From: Bacteroidaceae bacterium
GTDB lineage: Bacteria; Bacteroidota; Bacteroidia; Bacteroidales; Bacteroidaceae
Length of the DNA stretch: 64,000 bases
Assembly: GCA_017960985.1 (NCBI GenBank)
Contig: JAGCYD010000047.1
Location: forward strand, 28,899 to 92,898
Direction of reading: 5' to 3'
Shown here: piece after piece, positions 25,501 through 33,510 of the stretch
Position numbering within the stretch: the stretch's first letter is position 1
How the letters are laid out: the number at the start of each line of letters is the position of its first letter
Position numbers and translations under genes: made by a program
The notes under the pieces: model-generated
Told to the model about the DNA's origin: nothing
Databases searched by the model: none
The model's input: only the letters and a program-made list of their open reading frames with translations

Positions 25501-25639
25501 AGATATGGACGATGTACCGACACTCGTACGCATGCTGCTGGGCAAGGAGACAAAGAACGATGCGGCAGACATAGACGGAGACCATTCCGTAACCCTCAAA
25601 GATGTGACATCACTTGTCAATCTCATCTTAGGCAGATAA
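22556..25639 (+). CDS. Rhamnogalacturonan lyase (PL11) with C-terminal dockerin-like module
   Basis: A secreted polysaccharide lyase that cleaves the rhamnose-galacturonate backbone of pectin RG-I. From ATG 22556 the protein has 1027 residues: signal peptide (MRNRNSLLLLLFLLLSSGTILA), an N-terminal fibronectin-like domain (about 25-120), then the PL11 beta-propeller (about 140-660) with repeated calcium-binding-like DLDGDG motifs (VGDLDGDGEMEVVVK, VVDLDGDGKCEFV, VADLDGDGKDEVMYG) and the family-specific end FVGDFLGDWREEI...TNLGYYLG. Residues ~680-960 hold beta-rich modules, probably carbohydrate binding. The C-terminus has two dockerin-type I repeats (GDINVDGVVDMDDV, ADIDGDHSVTLKDV). No T9SS tail is present. 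Confidence 0.92.
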   Translation: MRNRNSLLLLLFLLLSSGTILAQTQRALWGSINGTKNASLGDYQQYTGKVLISWRMLPEDNADTGFDLYRRQGTGEETKIASGIKGRTNYQDTSASGSTDNYYRLTYANQSATLATYTLPAAQVSGGLPYISIPLRGTTDVTSYSDLIYQANDCSVGDLDGDGEMEVVVKRLLTVLNSDGGVISDGTGAGDSDTRARHTIIWDAYKLDGTFLWRVKSGPNIILGNSSNFAVVDLDGDGKCEFVTKTGEGTVFGDGTEIGDTDNDGVTDYRSRWPAGHYTGDGPNGYGGPEFFSVVDGTTGRELARANFIARGPEGQTPAQWAANWEANDWAWDPRTSKYAWKLANSLRVGAASFDGQTNQIFLGRGVYGRTIVEGWKYANGTLTRMWKLDTSTSGGNNKDGKPNSAYAGQGNHSFNVADLDGDGKDEVMYGSCAFDNDGTGLWSTGLGHGDANHVGKFLPDREGLQVFHCLENGKTQIALHDAATGATIWEKVAAEDNDMGRCMVADIDPNSPGCEFWMYGNWVYDQNGNDLGYNCASANMGIWFDGTLTRQLIDGDKIDGSLGRTFTLYRYNMSYNNGSKKNPGFVGDFLGDWREEIIMPSADKVTDLKIFTTWYPSDHMFPWLMTDHTYLMSCINENVGYNQPTNLGYYLGTDLTSDAEAWEAAGCPNVSTWGAKPAAGTYYLYNVEAQQFITSGHWWGTHAALDDDGMALTLAGSGDTYTLSTTVAFSGRYLGSDLYMDNKTAAEWTFEKVEGSDLTYTVRLGSDYLTYIGNNNVATTTTPTTEASHWQLIRYNQLVSRLSTATPQNPIDASFYMTNARVRRGWPKAISGTDLSDFGDFNTNSEGLYAGGVAAYGQWHKTFDNYQELENLPNGVYQIWVKGFYRENADYPEIPYLYANEIRAPLKKMGNIGTENAKQAAKALRDDTYLIGPITTMVTNNSLRIGVKSDADIDWATFRQFTIHYLGSSWACGDINVDGVVDMDDVPTLVRMLLGKETKNDAADIDGDHSVTLKDVTSLVNLILGR

Positions 25640-25730
25640 CAGAACCACCCTTTTCCGCAGCCTTATCACTACTGACACTAAGGCCAAAGACAGCTTAGTT
25701 TCTCTGTTACCTATATATTCTTATTGCCAC

Positions 25731-25788
25731 AAGACCCAAGTCTTTTGCATGTAAGACGCGCGTCTTTCGTTTATAAGATGCGCGTCTT
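25731..25788. repeat. 22-bp-period palindrome array b (AAGAC/GTCTT arms)
   Basis: Three 14-bp palindromes AAGAC-NNNN-GTCTT start at 25731, 25753 and 25775, an exact 22-bp period (third unit AAGAT at the left arm). The 8-nt linkers differ. It lies between the convergent PL11 and GH2 genes and shares its geometry, not its arm sequence, with arrays at 9 and 63569. Confidence 0.85.
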
Positions 25789-25796
25789 GCACGGGT

Positions 25797-25856
25797 AACG
25801 ATACTTCGCTACTGCCGCAAGCATACTACACCCCAGCCGCAAAGCCAGTATCGTTG
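25797..25856. other. Inverted repeat after array b
   Basis: AACGATACT at 25797-25805 and AGTATCGTT at 25848-25856 form a 9-bp stem around a 42-nt loop between two convergent gene ends. It could aid termination, but lacks a T-run. Confidence 0.45.
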
Positions 25857-25894
25857 ACCTCCGAACTCACAGTTTGGAATCGAGGTTACACAGA

Positions 25895-28800
25895 CTACTC
25901 TGGAAGATGATGGGAACTTTCTATGAATTCTATCTCTACAATGCGTAATTCGTTCTTCGTATCACCACCATTTTTGACCTTAAACAGATCAAGTTCACCG
26001 GCAGCAGGCTCTGTCACCTCAACAATACCGCCAAAAGCATCTTCGTCTTTCCCAGCACCCTTAAGACGGATGGTAATCTCATCGGTTTCAACATGTTTGA
26101 TGGGCTTTAAGTGAATGTAACCGAGGCTTCGCTCGGTATCACCGCTCCAAATGAGGGTCTTGCCTGCATATATCTCAAGAGGATAGCTGCGTAAGCGCCA
26201 GCCAGTGAGTTTGAGACAGATGTCATCAATAATGGATTGTCGTTCGAGCTTGTAAACAATCCAAGCAGTAGAAAGGCGACCATCGTTCTTCCACTCCGAA
26301 AGTTCATTGTCATCATAACTGCGGAAGGTGTGTTCGGAGTCGTAACCAGCTTTGGCGGAAATGATTTGTACCCCATGTGCTTGCTGGGAATAGGAAGGAG
26401 TGGACGGAGTCTCACCACGATTCAAGCGGCTCTTAAGGGTAAGTTGGGGAACAAATTCTTCACTCTTCACTCTTTCACTAACCACTTTTATTTCTACAGG
26501 AGCCAGCCTTTCTGCATGAGCAGTAAGATGTATTTCACCAGCATTGGTGGTAGTACGAACAAGTACACGATTGACGCCACACTCCACGGGGAGGGACATA
26601 GCACCAACATAATTATCCGAGATATTCTTCGTGGCAGCCGCATCAAGAAGCCCCTCGGGGCGATTGTCATCAGGCAGCTGGAGAGCTTGATTGTTTCGGG
26701 CAGCAATACCGCCAATCCATGTTGCTTCGCCCTGCAACTCAAAATGAATCATTCGGTCGTCAAGCGGACAACGATGCCCTTCTTTGTCCAGTACCTCTAC
26801 TTGAAAGAGTACCATATCGGCACCGTCGGCTTTTGTCCCCTCTGGGTTCTCAATAGCCGTCAGTTTCAGTTGATGGGGTTCACCCGCAGTCTCCACTTTG
26901 TAACGACTACCATCAGAACCCACAGCTTCGAGTGTACCTGGCTCAAAAGTAACATCCTCGAAAGTAAAGAGATAGCGGTAGTGTTGTTTACCCATGCCCA
27001 AAGAACGGCCATTCAGGAACAATTCTACTGCATTGGCTGTGGAGACAATATAAACAGGTTTCCTTGTCCCCCTTTCGTATGTCCAATGTCCTATGATGTA
27101 AGTCTGGGGAGTCTCGGGTTCCACCCATCCGTTCCACATCACCTGGTGAACGAAAAAGGCATCTTTGGGGATACGCATAGCATCAGTTACACCGCTTGTA
27201 CGGTAATTCGATTCACCGCGATGATGAGTATTGGTGTCGGAAAAAATAATCTTCACACCACCAGACGAGACACGAGAGCCAGTACCCGGACGCTCACGCC
27301 AATAATCATACCATCTGCGTACCATTTCAACAGCAAACTGATCCATGTTGTGGTTGTAGGCAGGAGCAGGGGCGCCACGATAAAATGGTCCATCACCCTC
27401 TTTATGAAAAGGATAACTATATTCATCCCAATATCTCCGTAAACCTTCATCGCGACAATATTCCATGGCCCACATCGGATGTTTATTGCTCTTGTTAATA
27501 TACAACATCTCACCACCATACTCTGCTTCGTCTATGTCCAGCATCTCGCGACTACCGATAGCGCGTCCGCCATACGGATCAAACCTGTCGCGAATAGCTT
27601 TCATTTCCGACATGTGGTCGCTGCTGATGCTTTCGTTTCCACATTCGTAGAAAAGAATCGAAGGATTATTACGATTATAAATAATGGCATCGCGCATCAG
27701 CTCAGTGCGTTGTAACCAATAGGCGCCCTCCACATCCCTTTCAGCATCACCAGCGGGCATAGCCTGAATAAGCCCTACACGGTCGCACGACTCGATATCC
27801 TGCTTCCACGGCGTGACATGCATCCAGCGTACAAGATTACCACCTGACTCCACCATCAGACCGTTCGAATAGTCGCTAAGCCAGGCAGGGATACTCAATC
27901 CTACTCCCGGCCACTCATTTGAGGTACGCTGAGCATAGCCATGCACCATCAGGACACGATCATTCAGCCAGATTTTACCATTCTTAAATCCCGTCTTGCG
28001 AAAACCCGTTCGGGTGATTACTTTATCGTTTTTAATATTTAATCTTTCATTTTTAATTTCTGTAACAATAGTGTACAGATACCCATAGCCCCACGACCAG
28101 AAGTGCAAACCTTCAACCATTTTCTGAGCCTCCACCGTGCGCGTTTCATTCGGCTGCATAGTGACGGGGGCACTATGAAAATTTGCCACTATCTTGCCCT
28201 CTGCATCTAACACTTGAACATCATATATAAAGGTATGTGCCTGCGTGTCCTCGTTTCTCACCTCCGACTCGGCATGAACAACTGCCTTGTGACCAGCGAT
28301 ATCGAAGTCTGTAGCATAAATATAGGTTCCCGTTGTTCCGAGACTTGAGTAGAGAGGCAGTGTCTGATAGAGTCTATCTGTCACATGTAACCACACATTT
28401 TTCGGAATACCACCATAGTTGGCATTGAAGTTTTTATCATTCCACTGATAGCGGCTATTATGCTTCCGAGAACGGAACATCCAATCATTGTCACAACGCA
28501 CGGCCAACACATTCTTGCCCTCCTTTATGTAAGGTGTCAGGTCAAAGCCAAAAGCCATAACACCATTTTCGCTGAAACCTATATGATGACCATTCAACCA
28601 AACATCCGCCCCTTGACGAACGCCCTCAAACTCGATAAAAACCTTACCCTGTACATTTCTTTTAGTCAGCGAAAAAATCTTGCGATACCAGCACACGGTG
28701 TCCGTCAGTTCTATAATATCCTTGCGGAAAGCCTCATCTCCATTGAAAGCGTAAGGCAGCGTCACCTTTTGCCATTGACTATCGTCAAACATTAGTTCTA

Positions 28801-28930
28801 CAGCCTTAGGCTCATCACCTATACACAACCGCCAATCGGCATTGAAGTTGATTTTTTCCCGCTCAAACGCTTTTATCGTCAAGAGGGAGAACAATAAAAT
28901 AAAAAATATCGCTATCCGTTGAATCTTCAT
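25895..28930 (-). CDS. Glycoside hydrolase family 2 protein
   Basis: A 1011-residue periplasmic GH2 enzyme, beta-galactosidase-like, with signal peptide MKIQRIAIFFILLFSLLTIKA. Order: sugar-binding domain (about 30-215), Ig-like sandwich (about 220-320), TIM barrel (about 325-620) with acid/base Glu in FYECGNES and a probable nucleophile Glu in MWAMEYCRDEG, a DUF4982-type segment (about 640-720), Ig-like domain, and a C-terminal discoidin-like domain. Two in-frame stretches look like intergenic repeats: KNERLNIKND (28028-28060) and SERVKSEEF (26453-26482). It starts 9 nt after the second PL11 gene, so the two form an operon for RG-I breakdown, perhaps removing galactose side chains (inference). 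Confidence 0.92.
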   Translation of the reverse strand: MKIQRIAIFFILLFSLLTIKAFEREKINFNADWRLCIGDEPKAVELMFDDSQWQKVTLPYAFNGDEAFRKDIIELTDTVCWYRKIFSLTKRNVQGKVFIEFEGVRQGADVWLNGHHIGFSENGVMAFGFDLTPYIKEGKNVLAVRCDNDWMFRSRKHNSRYQWNDKNFNANYGGIPKNVWLHVTDRLYQTLPLYSSLGTTGTYIYATDFDIAGHKAVVHAESEVRNEDTQAHTFIYDVQVLDAEGKIVANFHSAPVTMQPNETRTVEAQKMVEGLHFWSWGYGYLYTIVTEIKNERLNIKNDKVITRTGFRKTGFKNGKIWLNDRVLMVHGYAQRTSNEWPGVGLSIPAWLSDYSNGLMVESGGNLVRWMHVTPWKQDIESCDRVGLIQAMPAGDAERDVEGAYWLQRTELMRDAIIYNRNNPSILFYECGNESISSDHMSEMKAIRDRFDPYGGRAIGSREMLDIDEAEYGGEMLYINKSNKHPMWAMEYCRDEGLRRYWDEYSYPFHKEGDGPFYRGAPAPAYNHNMDQFAVEMVRRWYDYWRERPGTGSRVSSGGVKIIFSDTNTHHRGESNYRTSGVTDAMRIPKDAFFVHQVMWNGWVEPETPQTYIIGHWTYERGTRKPVYIVSTANAVELFLNGRSLGMGKQHYRYLFTFEDVTFEPGTLEAVGSDGSRYKVETAGEPHQLKLTAIENPEGTKADGADMVLFQVEVLDKEGHRCPLDDRMIHFELQGEATWIGGIAARNNQALQLPDDNRPEGLLDAAATKNISDNYVGAMSLPVECGVNRVLVRTTTNAGEIHLTAHAERLAPVEIKVVSERVKSEEFVPQLTLKSRLNRGETPSTPSYSQQAHGVQIISAKAGYDSEHTFRSYDDNELSEWKNDGRLSTAWIVYKLERQSIIDDICLKLTGWRLRSYPLEIYAGKTLIWSGDTERSLGYIHLKPIKHVETDEITIRLKGAGKDEDAFGGIVEVTEPAAGELDLFKVKNGGDTKNELRIVEIEFIESSHHLPE
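26453..26482 (-). repeat. Micro-repeat in frame inside the GH2 gene (2)
   Basis: TTCTTCACTCTTCACTCTTT: a tandem CACTCTT motif of the kind usual in Bacteroidetes intergenic regions, translated SERVKSEEF between two predicted domains. Confidence 0.55.
28028..28060 (-). repeat. Micro-repeat in frame inside the GH2 gene (1)
   Basis: A run built from TTTTTAAT and TTTAAT motifs, translated KNERLNIKND, located in a loop before the TIM barrel. It resembles intergenic simple repeats. Confidence 0.55.
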
Positions 28931-28939
28931 CGTAATCTC

Positions 28940-31900
28940 TTATTTCACCAAAAACTTCTTTCCGTTAATAATATATACTCCCTTTCTAAGAGTTGAGCCC
29001 TTTCGACCGCTTAAATCATAGATATTTGCACTACTTCGTGCTCCTTCATTTTTCACTTCTTCAATTCCCGTCGGATCGCCCACAATACGGATAATACCAT
29101 CAGAAGTTAATTGGCTATAATCCCAAAGATAGCCTTCGCGAGGGATAGCGGGTTCGAATGTAGGCGTACCAGAGAGTGTGATTCCTCCATCACAAGTAAA
29201 TACTTTATAGTCAGTGTCTGGTTCCCAATCATAAGTCTGGCGTTCCATTTGGAATACGGGGCTGACCAAGGTTATCTTACCTTCCACATTGAATTTATCG
29301 ATTGTACTGGTTGCTCCTGTACCTCGCCCACGAACACGAATCATCCCTCCGCTTTTTACACTGAGATTACCTGTCAAAGAGAGTGTTCCTATAGCCGTGC
29401 CCGTGGCTTTTCCAGTCGCCAAGATACCGTTCTTATTCACCGTTACGGCTGCAGTCTTTCCTGTTCCGCACAGAGTTCCTCCTGCATTAACGGTAATGAG
29501 TGCCGTAGTGGTGGCGGTAGTGTTTTCCACACTTAATATTCCTGCATATATGTTTATTTTGGCTTCGCTTTGGCCAGTCAATGTAAGTGCACCATCACCA
29601 TATTTATTCAAAGTGGCAGAGGAAAGAAACTTTCCTGCAAAAGTGGTTTTTGTATTAAGATAGCCCACATTCCAAATGCCTGTCCCAAAAGATGCATCAG
29701 CAGCCGTTCCCTTCAGGGCTCCTATCTTGTGTGTAAAACTAGACTCGGTTCCCGAGGCACTTTTTACACCTACTACATACACACCTGCATCGGGTTGAAA
29801 AATACCATTTGAGAGATCCATGGCTGTCGTTAGCCGAAATTGCCCCGAGGTTACCTCCACCGTTCCTTCAAATTGCGACATATTAGTTGATACATCACCG
29901 CGCACATAAGGAAAATTTATCTTCAATGTTCCTTTGCCCAAGAGCTGGCCTTGCACATTACAGCGTTGGCCACCATTAATAGTTAGCGACTTTCCCTGTT
30001 TGATGGTAATAATGTTTTTCAGGGCAGGTACGGCACTGGTACTATTATTATTGAATATGGTAATTGTAGCATTTCCTGTCACATCAATGGAGGATGTGGG
30101 CATACCAAATGTGGTATTCCATGCACCCATAGCGAGAGTACCAGCATTGAGTTCTGTAGATTTCCAAGCGTTATTTCCTGCATAAGTAATATTAAGTTGT
30201 CCACTACCTTTTTTCACCAATCTTCCATCCCCTTGGATTATGCCCTTAAGAGCAGTTACGCCACTCGTAATCTGTATAGTGGCAGTATCGTTAAGGCAGA
30301 GGCCGCGATTGGTCGCGGTGTTGGAGTTGTTGACAATGAGCGTGGCTTTGCCTATCTGCCAATTATCCGGTTCAGCGGTTGCCGCTCCAATGCTACTGGG
30401 TAATCCACCATCTGCCAATTCGGTGACGATAATACTGCCGCTATTGATAATTGTCTTTCCCGTGTAATCGCTATTCGTGATATTAAATGTTACACGCCCA
30501 TTACCATCCTTTACAATATCACCTGAACCTGTAAATCCGCCTGTTCCATTAACGGATATGTTTTTGGTTTCATTTTCAAATGTCACCTGGCTTACAGGCA
30601 TCAATTCGTCGACTTGGATAGTGGCCTTCACGGCATCGTCGCCGATGATGACTCCATCCTCGCCTACAAACTCCGTACTTTCGCCATTCAAAGTAAAATT
30701 AGCTGTCAAGTAGTCCCATTGGTTGCTCTCGGCACCCGTCCACCGAACTTCTTGGGCTGCATCGCGCTGAGCATTGATGACAAGCCAAATAGCCTGCTCC
30801 TCATTTCTAATAGAGTAAGAAAGTCCTATTAACCCATGTACGGAGATCTTCGACATATCGCCTAAAAACTCCCCTGTGTATGACATCAATTTATAGCGAG
30901 CAGGCTGTGGTTTGACTACATCGGGTACAATTGTGAAGATAAGTTGCCCATCTGTAGTAATAGCCAGATCTCCTTCTACCTTTACCAAATCGGCGGAAGC
31001 AGTGGCGTCTTTTATGTCAGCCTCTACAAACAGACGCTTGTTGATGGTGAGTCCCTGCTTCAATGTGATGACTCCAAGATCTCCGACCTCGCCTCCAGGC
31101 ATCAGTCGGCAACCCTCGTTATTTAGAGCACCTTCCACTTTTAGTTCTCCCATCACAACAGCATCCCCTGCCAATGTCCCCCGGGCACGCAAATCTACAT
31201 CACCCAAGATGGTGTTGTTCACTTCGAGTACTCCTTCGGATATAAATGTACCACCCGTATGGAGCAACGGCGTATTGACAACAAATCGTCCCTGCAGACT
31301 CTTCCACAATTGCAGATTACCCTCCACACTGCCTGTTCCGCTTAGCGTAATGCTTTGCTCTCGCACAGGCATCGCATAAATGACGGACGGAGAGAATGCG
31401 TTATTAATTGTAAATATGTCGCCCTGATAGGTTAAATCAAAAAGCACGCTCCTACCGTTAGCGTAAGAGGCTGGAGCCGAGCGGTCGTAGGTCACATATT
31501 GCCCGTCAGACTGCGCCACGAGGTCTGTCACCATACAAGGTGGCAACTGGGGACGCGGCATGTCGAAACCCAAATAGAAACCCGGGTTAGGACTCTGGTA
31601 ATAGCCTTTCGTGGAGCAGTCGCCGCGATAGTGTGGGTCTTGTTGCAGACAATAAATAAAATCCACATCTGAGGTGTAGTCGGTGGATACGCCTATGAAG
31701 CCCACTGTCACACCATTCTCTTTGTGCAACAGAATCATCTCCTCGCGCCAGTCACCAATAATGTCTCCCCAAAAAGCAGCACGCTTGGCATAGACAGTAA
31801 CATAGCGGTAACCACTTATTTTAGCAAATTCCACTTCACGCCCCTTGAAGAAGTCCTGTACATATACATTGTAGTGACTGTCGCTGGTCTGTACGACCTC

Positions 31901-33400
31901 GCGATCCAGTTCGTTATCCCACCAAATTCCCTCGCAGGGATACTGATTCCCGTACTCCGTGATAAGGTTACCTTGCGCATCATATACCTTACCATCCATC
32001 GTGGACCACATTTCCCACCCTAAATGATTCTTGTCAATGTCTATGCACTCGCCGCGACCGATATCACCTACTGCCGAAAGATACCATTTCTTGATGAACT
32101 CACCCGTGCGAGCATCGTAGAGCACTTGCCCCAACATGTCAGGGGCATACTGCTGTATGGCAAAAGTTTCCAGCCCTGGACGCTCGGGATCGATATCCGA
32201 GGTGCGGAAGCGGTCTCCGTGGCTGATGCCCGTGTTGAAGAGCACGGAACCGTCATGGTTCATCGTATAGCCACCCACGATCATCTCGTCCCTGCCGTCA
32301 CCGTCCACATCGCCCACACGTATCTGGTGAAAAGCCGGAGCCCCAGTCGGCGTGTTGAAGAGTTCCTTCAACTCGCCCGCCTTGCCGCTGCTGAAATCGT
32401 AAGCTACGCCCAAGTTGTAGTAATGATGGTCACCGCCCGTACCGCGCATGTGCCACTCCATGACCACGGCAGGATGCACGCCATCGTGGTAAAACACACC
32501 CATGTGACCCACATGCTTGTTGTATTCATCGCCCATCAGCGATGCCCGGTTAGTACGATTGTAGTGCTGATTGTAACTCTGTTCGATGCTGGACTTCTCG
32601 CGTCCTGTCATGCCGTCGATGACAGAAATATAGCGTGGAGCGTTGCGCGTATTCTGAGTTTCATAGTTGATAATGCCGTCACCGTCCGTGTCGCCCGTCA
32701 CCCCACCGTTTACATAAAGGCCGAATGTATTTGCCTCAGCATCCCAGAACTGCGTGCCGTCCGATGACTGGATGATGACATCGCCTCGTCCATCGCAGTC
32801 CATGTCAGCAACGGTAATCATGTCATCCTGACCAGCGCAGCTCAGTTCATTCGGTCCTAATTTCACGGTCCAAAGATGCTCGCCCGTACGGAGATAGCCT
32901 TCCACATAACAGTCCAGCCCATTGGAGTTCCTTACGCGGTTCACCACATAATCCATCTCCCCGTTACCGTCTAAGTCGATAGGCCAAACATAAGCCGTAT
33001 TGAAGTCTGCCGACTGTAGAGGTGAGCCACCTTCCTCGAAATTGATGTCAACGAAGATATTGCGCATGTCGTAACTCTTCACCTCAAAGGGCACGCTTTT
33101 GGTTTGTTCTTCGCCCCCACTGGTGACCAAACTGACAGTAACTTTTGCCCCAATGGGTACTACTTCTGATGTAGTTTTCCAATAGGTGTGCGTCGTACTT
33201 TCAACCTTAGTTTCATTTACATATACATTGTAAATGGCATCTTCAGGCTCTTGTGCCAGCCGTCGCCATGTCACAGTCACACTGCCATTGTTATTCACTG
33301 CTACTACTCCACGCCCTAACTGTTGCTGCAAACGCTGGGCGGTCATCATTTGTGGCAGCATTATCATGCCTGCCATAAGGAGGATTTTGAGAATCTTCAT
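28940..33400 (-). CDS. PL11 rhamnogalacturonan lyase fused to autotransporter-type beta-helix, with T9SS tail
   Basis: A 1486-residue secreted protein. Signal peptide MKILKILLMAGMIMLPQMMTA; N-terminal fibronectin-like domain (about 30-120); PL11 propeller (about 130-620) with DMDCDGRGDVIIQ, VGDVDGDGRDEMIVGG and FWGDIIGDWREEMIL; then a ~780-residue beta-helical region (about 640-1430) with autotransporter-associated beta-strand repeats (patterns such as LVKKGSGQLNITYAG and LNKYGDGALTLTGQ). The last ~35 residues (IYDLSGRKGSTLRKGVYIINGKKFLVK) are a type IX secretion sorting domain. It is first in an operon with the GH2 gene and divergent in location from the regulator at 33511. The two PL11 proteins are related but differ in C-terminal half. 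Confidence 0.92.
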   Translation of the reverse strand: MKILKILLMAGMIMLPQMMTAQRLQQQLGRGVVAVNNNGSVTVTWRRLAQEPEDAIYNVYVNETKVESTTHTYWKTTSEVVPIGAKVTVSLVTSGGEEQTKSVPFEVKSYDMRNIFVDINFEEGGSPLQSADFNTAYVWPIDLDGNGEMDYVVNRVRNSNGLDCYVEGYLRTGEHLWTVKLGPNELSCAGQDDMITVADMDCDGRGDVIIQSSDGTQFWDAEANTFGLYVNGGVTGDTDGDGIINYETQNTRNAPRYISVIDGMTGREKSSIEQSYNQHYNRTNRASLMGDEYNKHVGHMGVFYHDGVHPAVVMEWHMRGTGGDHHYYNLGVAYDFSSGKAGELKELFNTPTGAPAFHQIRVGDVDGDGRDEMIVGGYTMNHDGSVLFNTGISHGDRFRTSDIDPERPGLETFAIQQYAPDMLGQVLYDARTGEFIKKWYLSAVGDIGRGECIDIDKNHLGWEMWSTMDGKVYDAQGNLITEYGNQYPCEGIWWDNELDREVVQTSDSHYNVYVQDFFKGREVEFAKISGYRYVTVYAKRAAFWGDIIGDWREEMILLHKENGVTVGFIGVSTDYTSDVDFIYCLQQDPHYRGDCSTKGYYQSPNPGFYLGFDMPRPQLPPCMVTDLVAQSDGQYVTYDRSAPASYANGRSVLFDLTYQGDIFTINNAFSPSVIYAMPVREQSITLSGTGSVEGNLQLWKSLQGRFVVNTPLLHTGGTFISEGVLEVNNTILGDVDLRARGTLAGDAVVMGELKVEGALNNEGCRLMPGGEVGDLGVITLKQGLTINKRLFVEADIKDATASADLVKVEGDLAITTDGQLIFTIVPDVVKPQPARYKLMSYTGEFLGDMSKISVHGLIGLSYSIRNEEQAIWLVINAQRDAAQEVRWTGAESNQWDYLTANFTLNGESTEFVGEDGVIIGDDAVKATIQVDELMPVSQVTFENETKNISVNGTGGFTGSGDIVKDGNGRVTFNITNSDYTGKTIINSGSIIVTELADGGLPSSIGAATAEPDNWQIGKATLIVNNSNTATNRGLCLNDTATIQITSGVTALKGIIQGDGRLVKKGSGQLNITYAGNNAWKSTELNAGTLAMGAWNTTFGMPTSSIDVTGNATITIFNNNSTSAVPALKNIITIKQGKSLTINGGQRCNVQGQLLGKGTLKINFPYVRGDVSTNMSQFEGTVEVTSGQFRLTTAMDLSNGIFQPDAGVYVVGVKSASGTESSFTHKIGALKGTAADASFGTGIWNVGYLNTKTTFAGKFLSSATLNKYGDGALTLTGQSEAKINIYAGILSVENTTATTTALITVNAGGTLCGTGKTAAVTVNKNGILATGKATGTAIGTLSLTGNLSVKSGGMIRVRGRGTGATSTIDKFNVEGKITLVSPVFQMERQTYDWEPDTDYKVFTCDGGITLSGTPTFEPAIPREGYLWDYSQLTSDGIIRIVGDPTGIEEVKNEGARSSANIYDLSGRKGSTLRKGVYIINGKKFLVK

Positions 33401-33510
33401 TTAGACACCATTGTTAAGTTAAAAATCTAACAGCAAAGGTCTCAAGAAAATACGATTCTCCCTTAAAATGTTGTCGCAGATAATACGAAAATCGTTGCAA
33501 ATTTCCTGCG

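Noticed and set aside
25731-25788. CRISPR array
   Set aside because: Units are 14-bp palindromes with 8-nt linkers; no 25-40 bp spacers, no leader and no cas genes. The same holds for the arrays at 9 and 63569.
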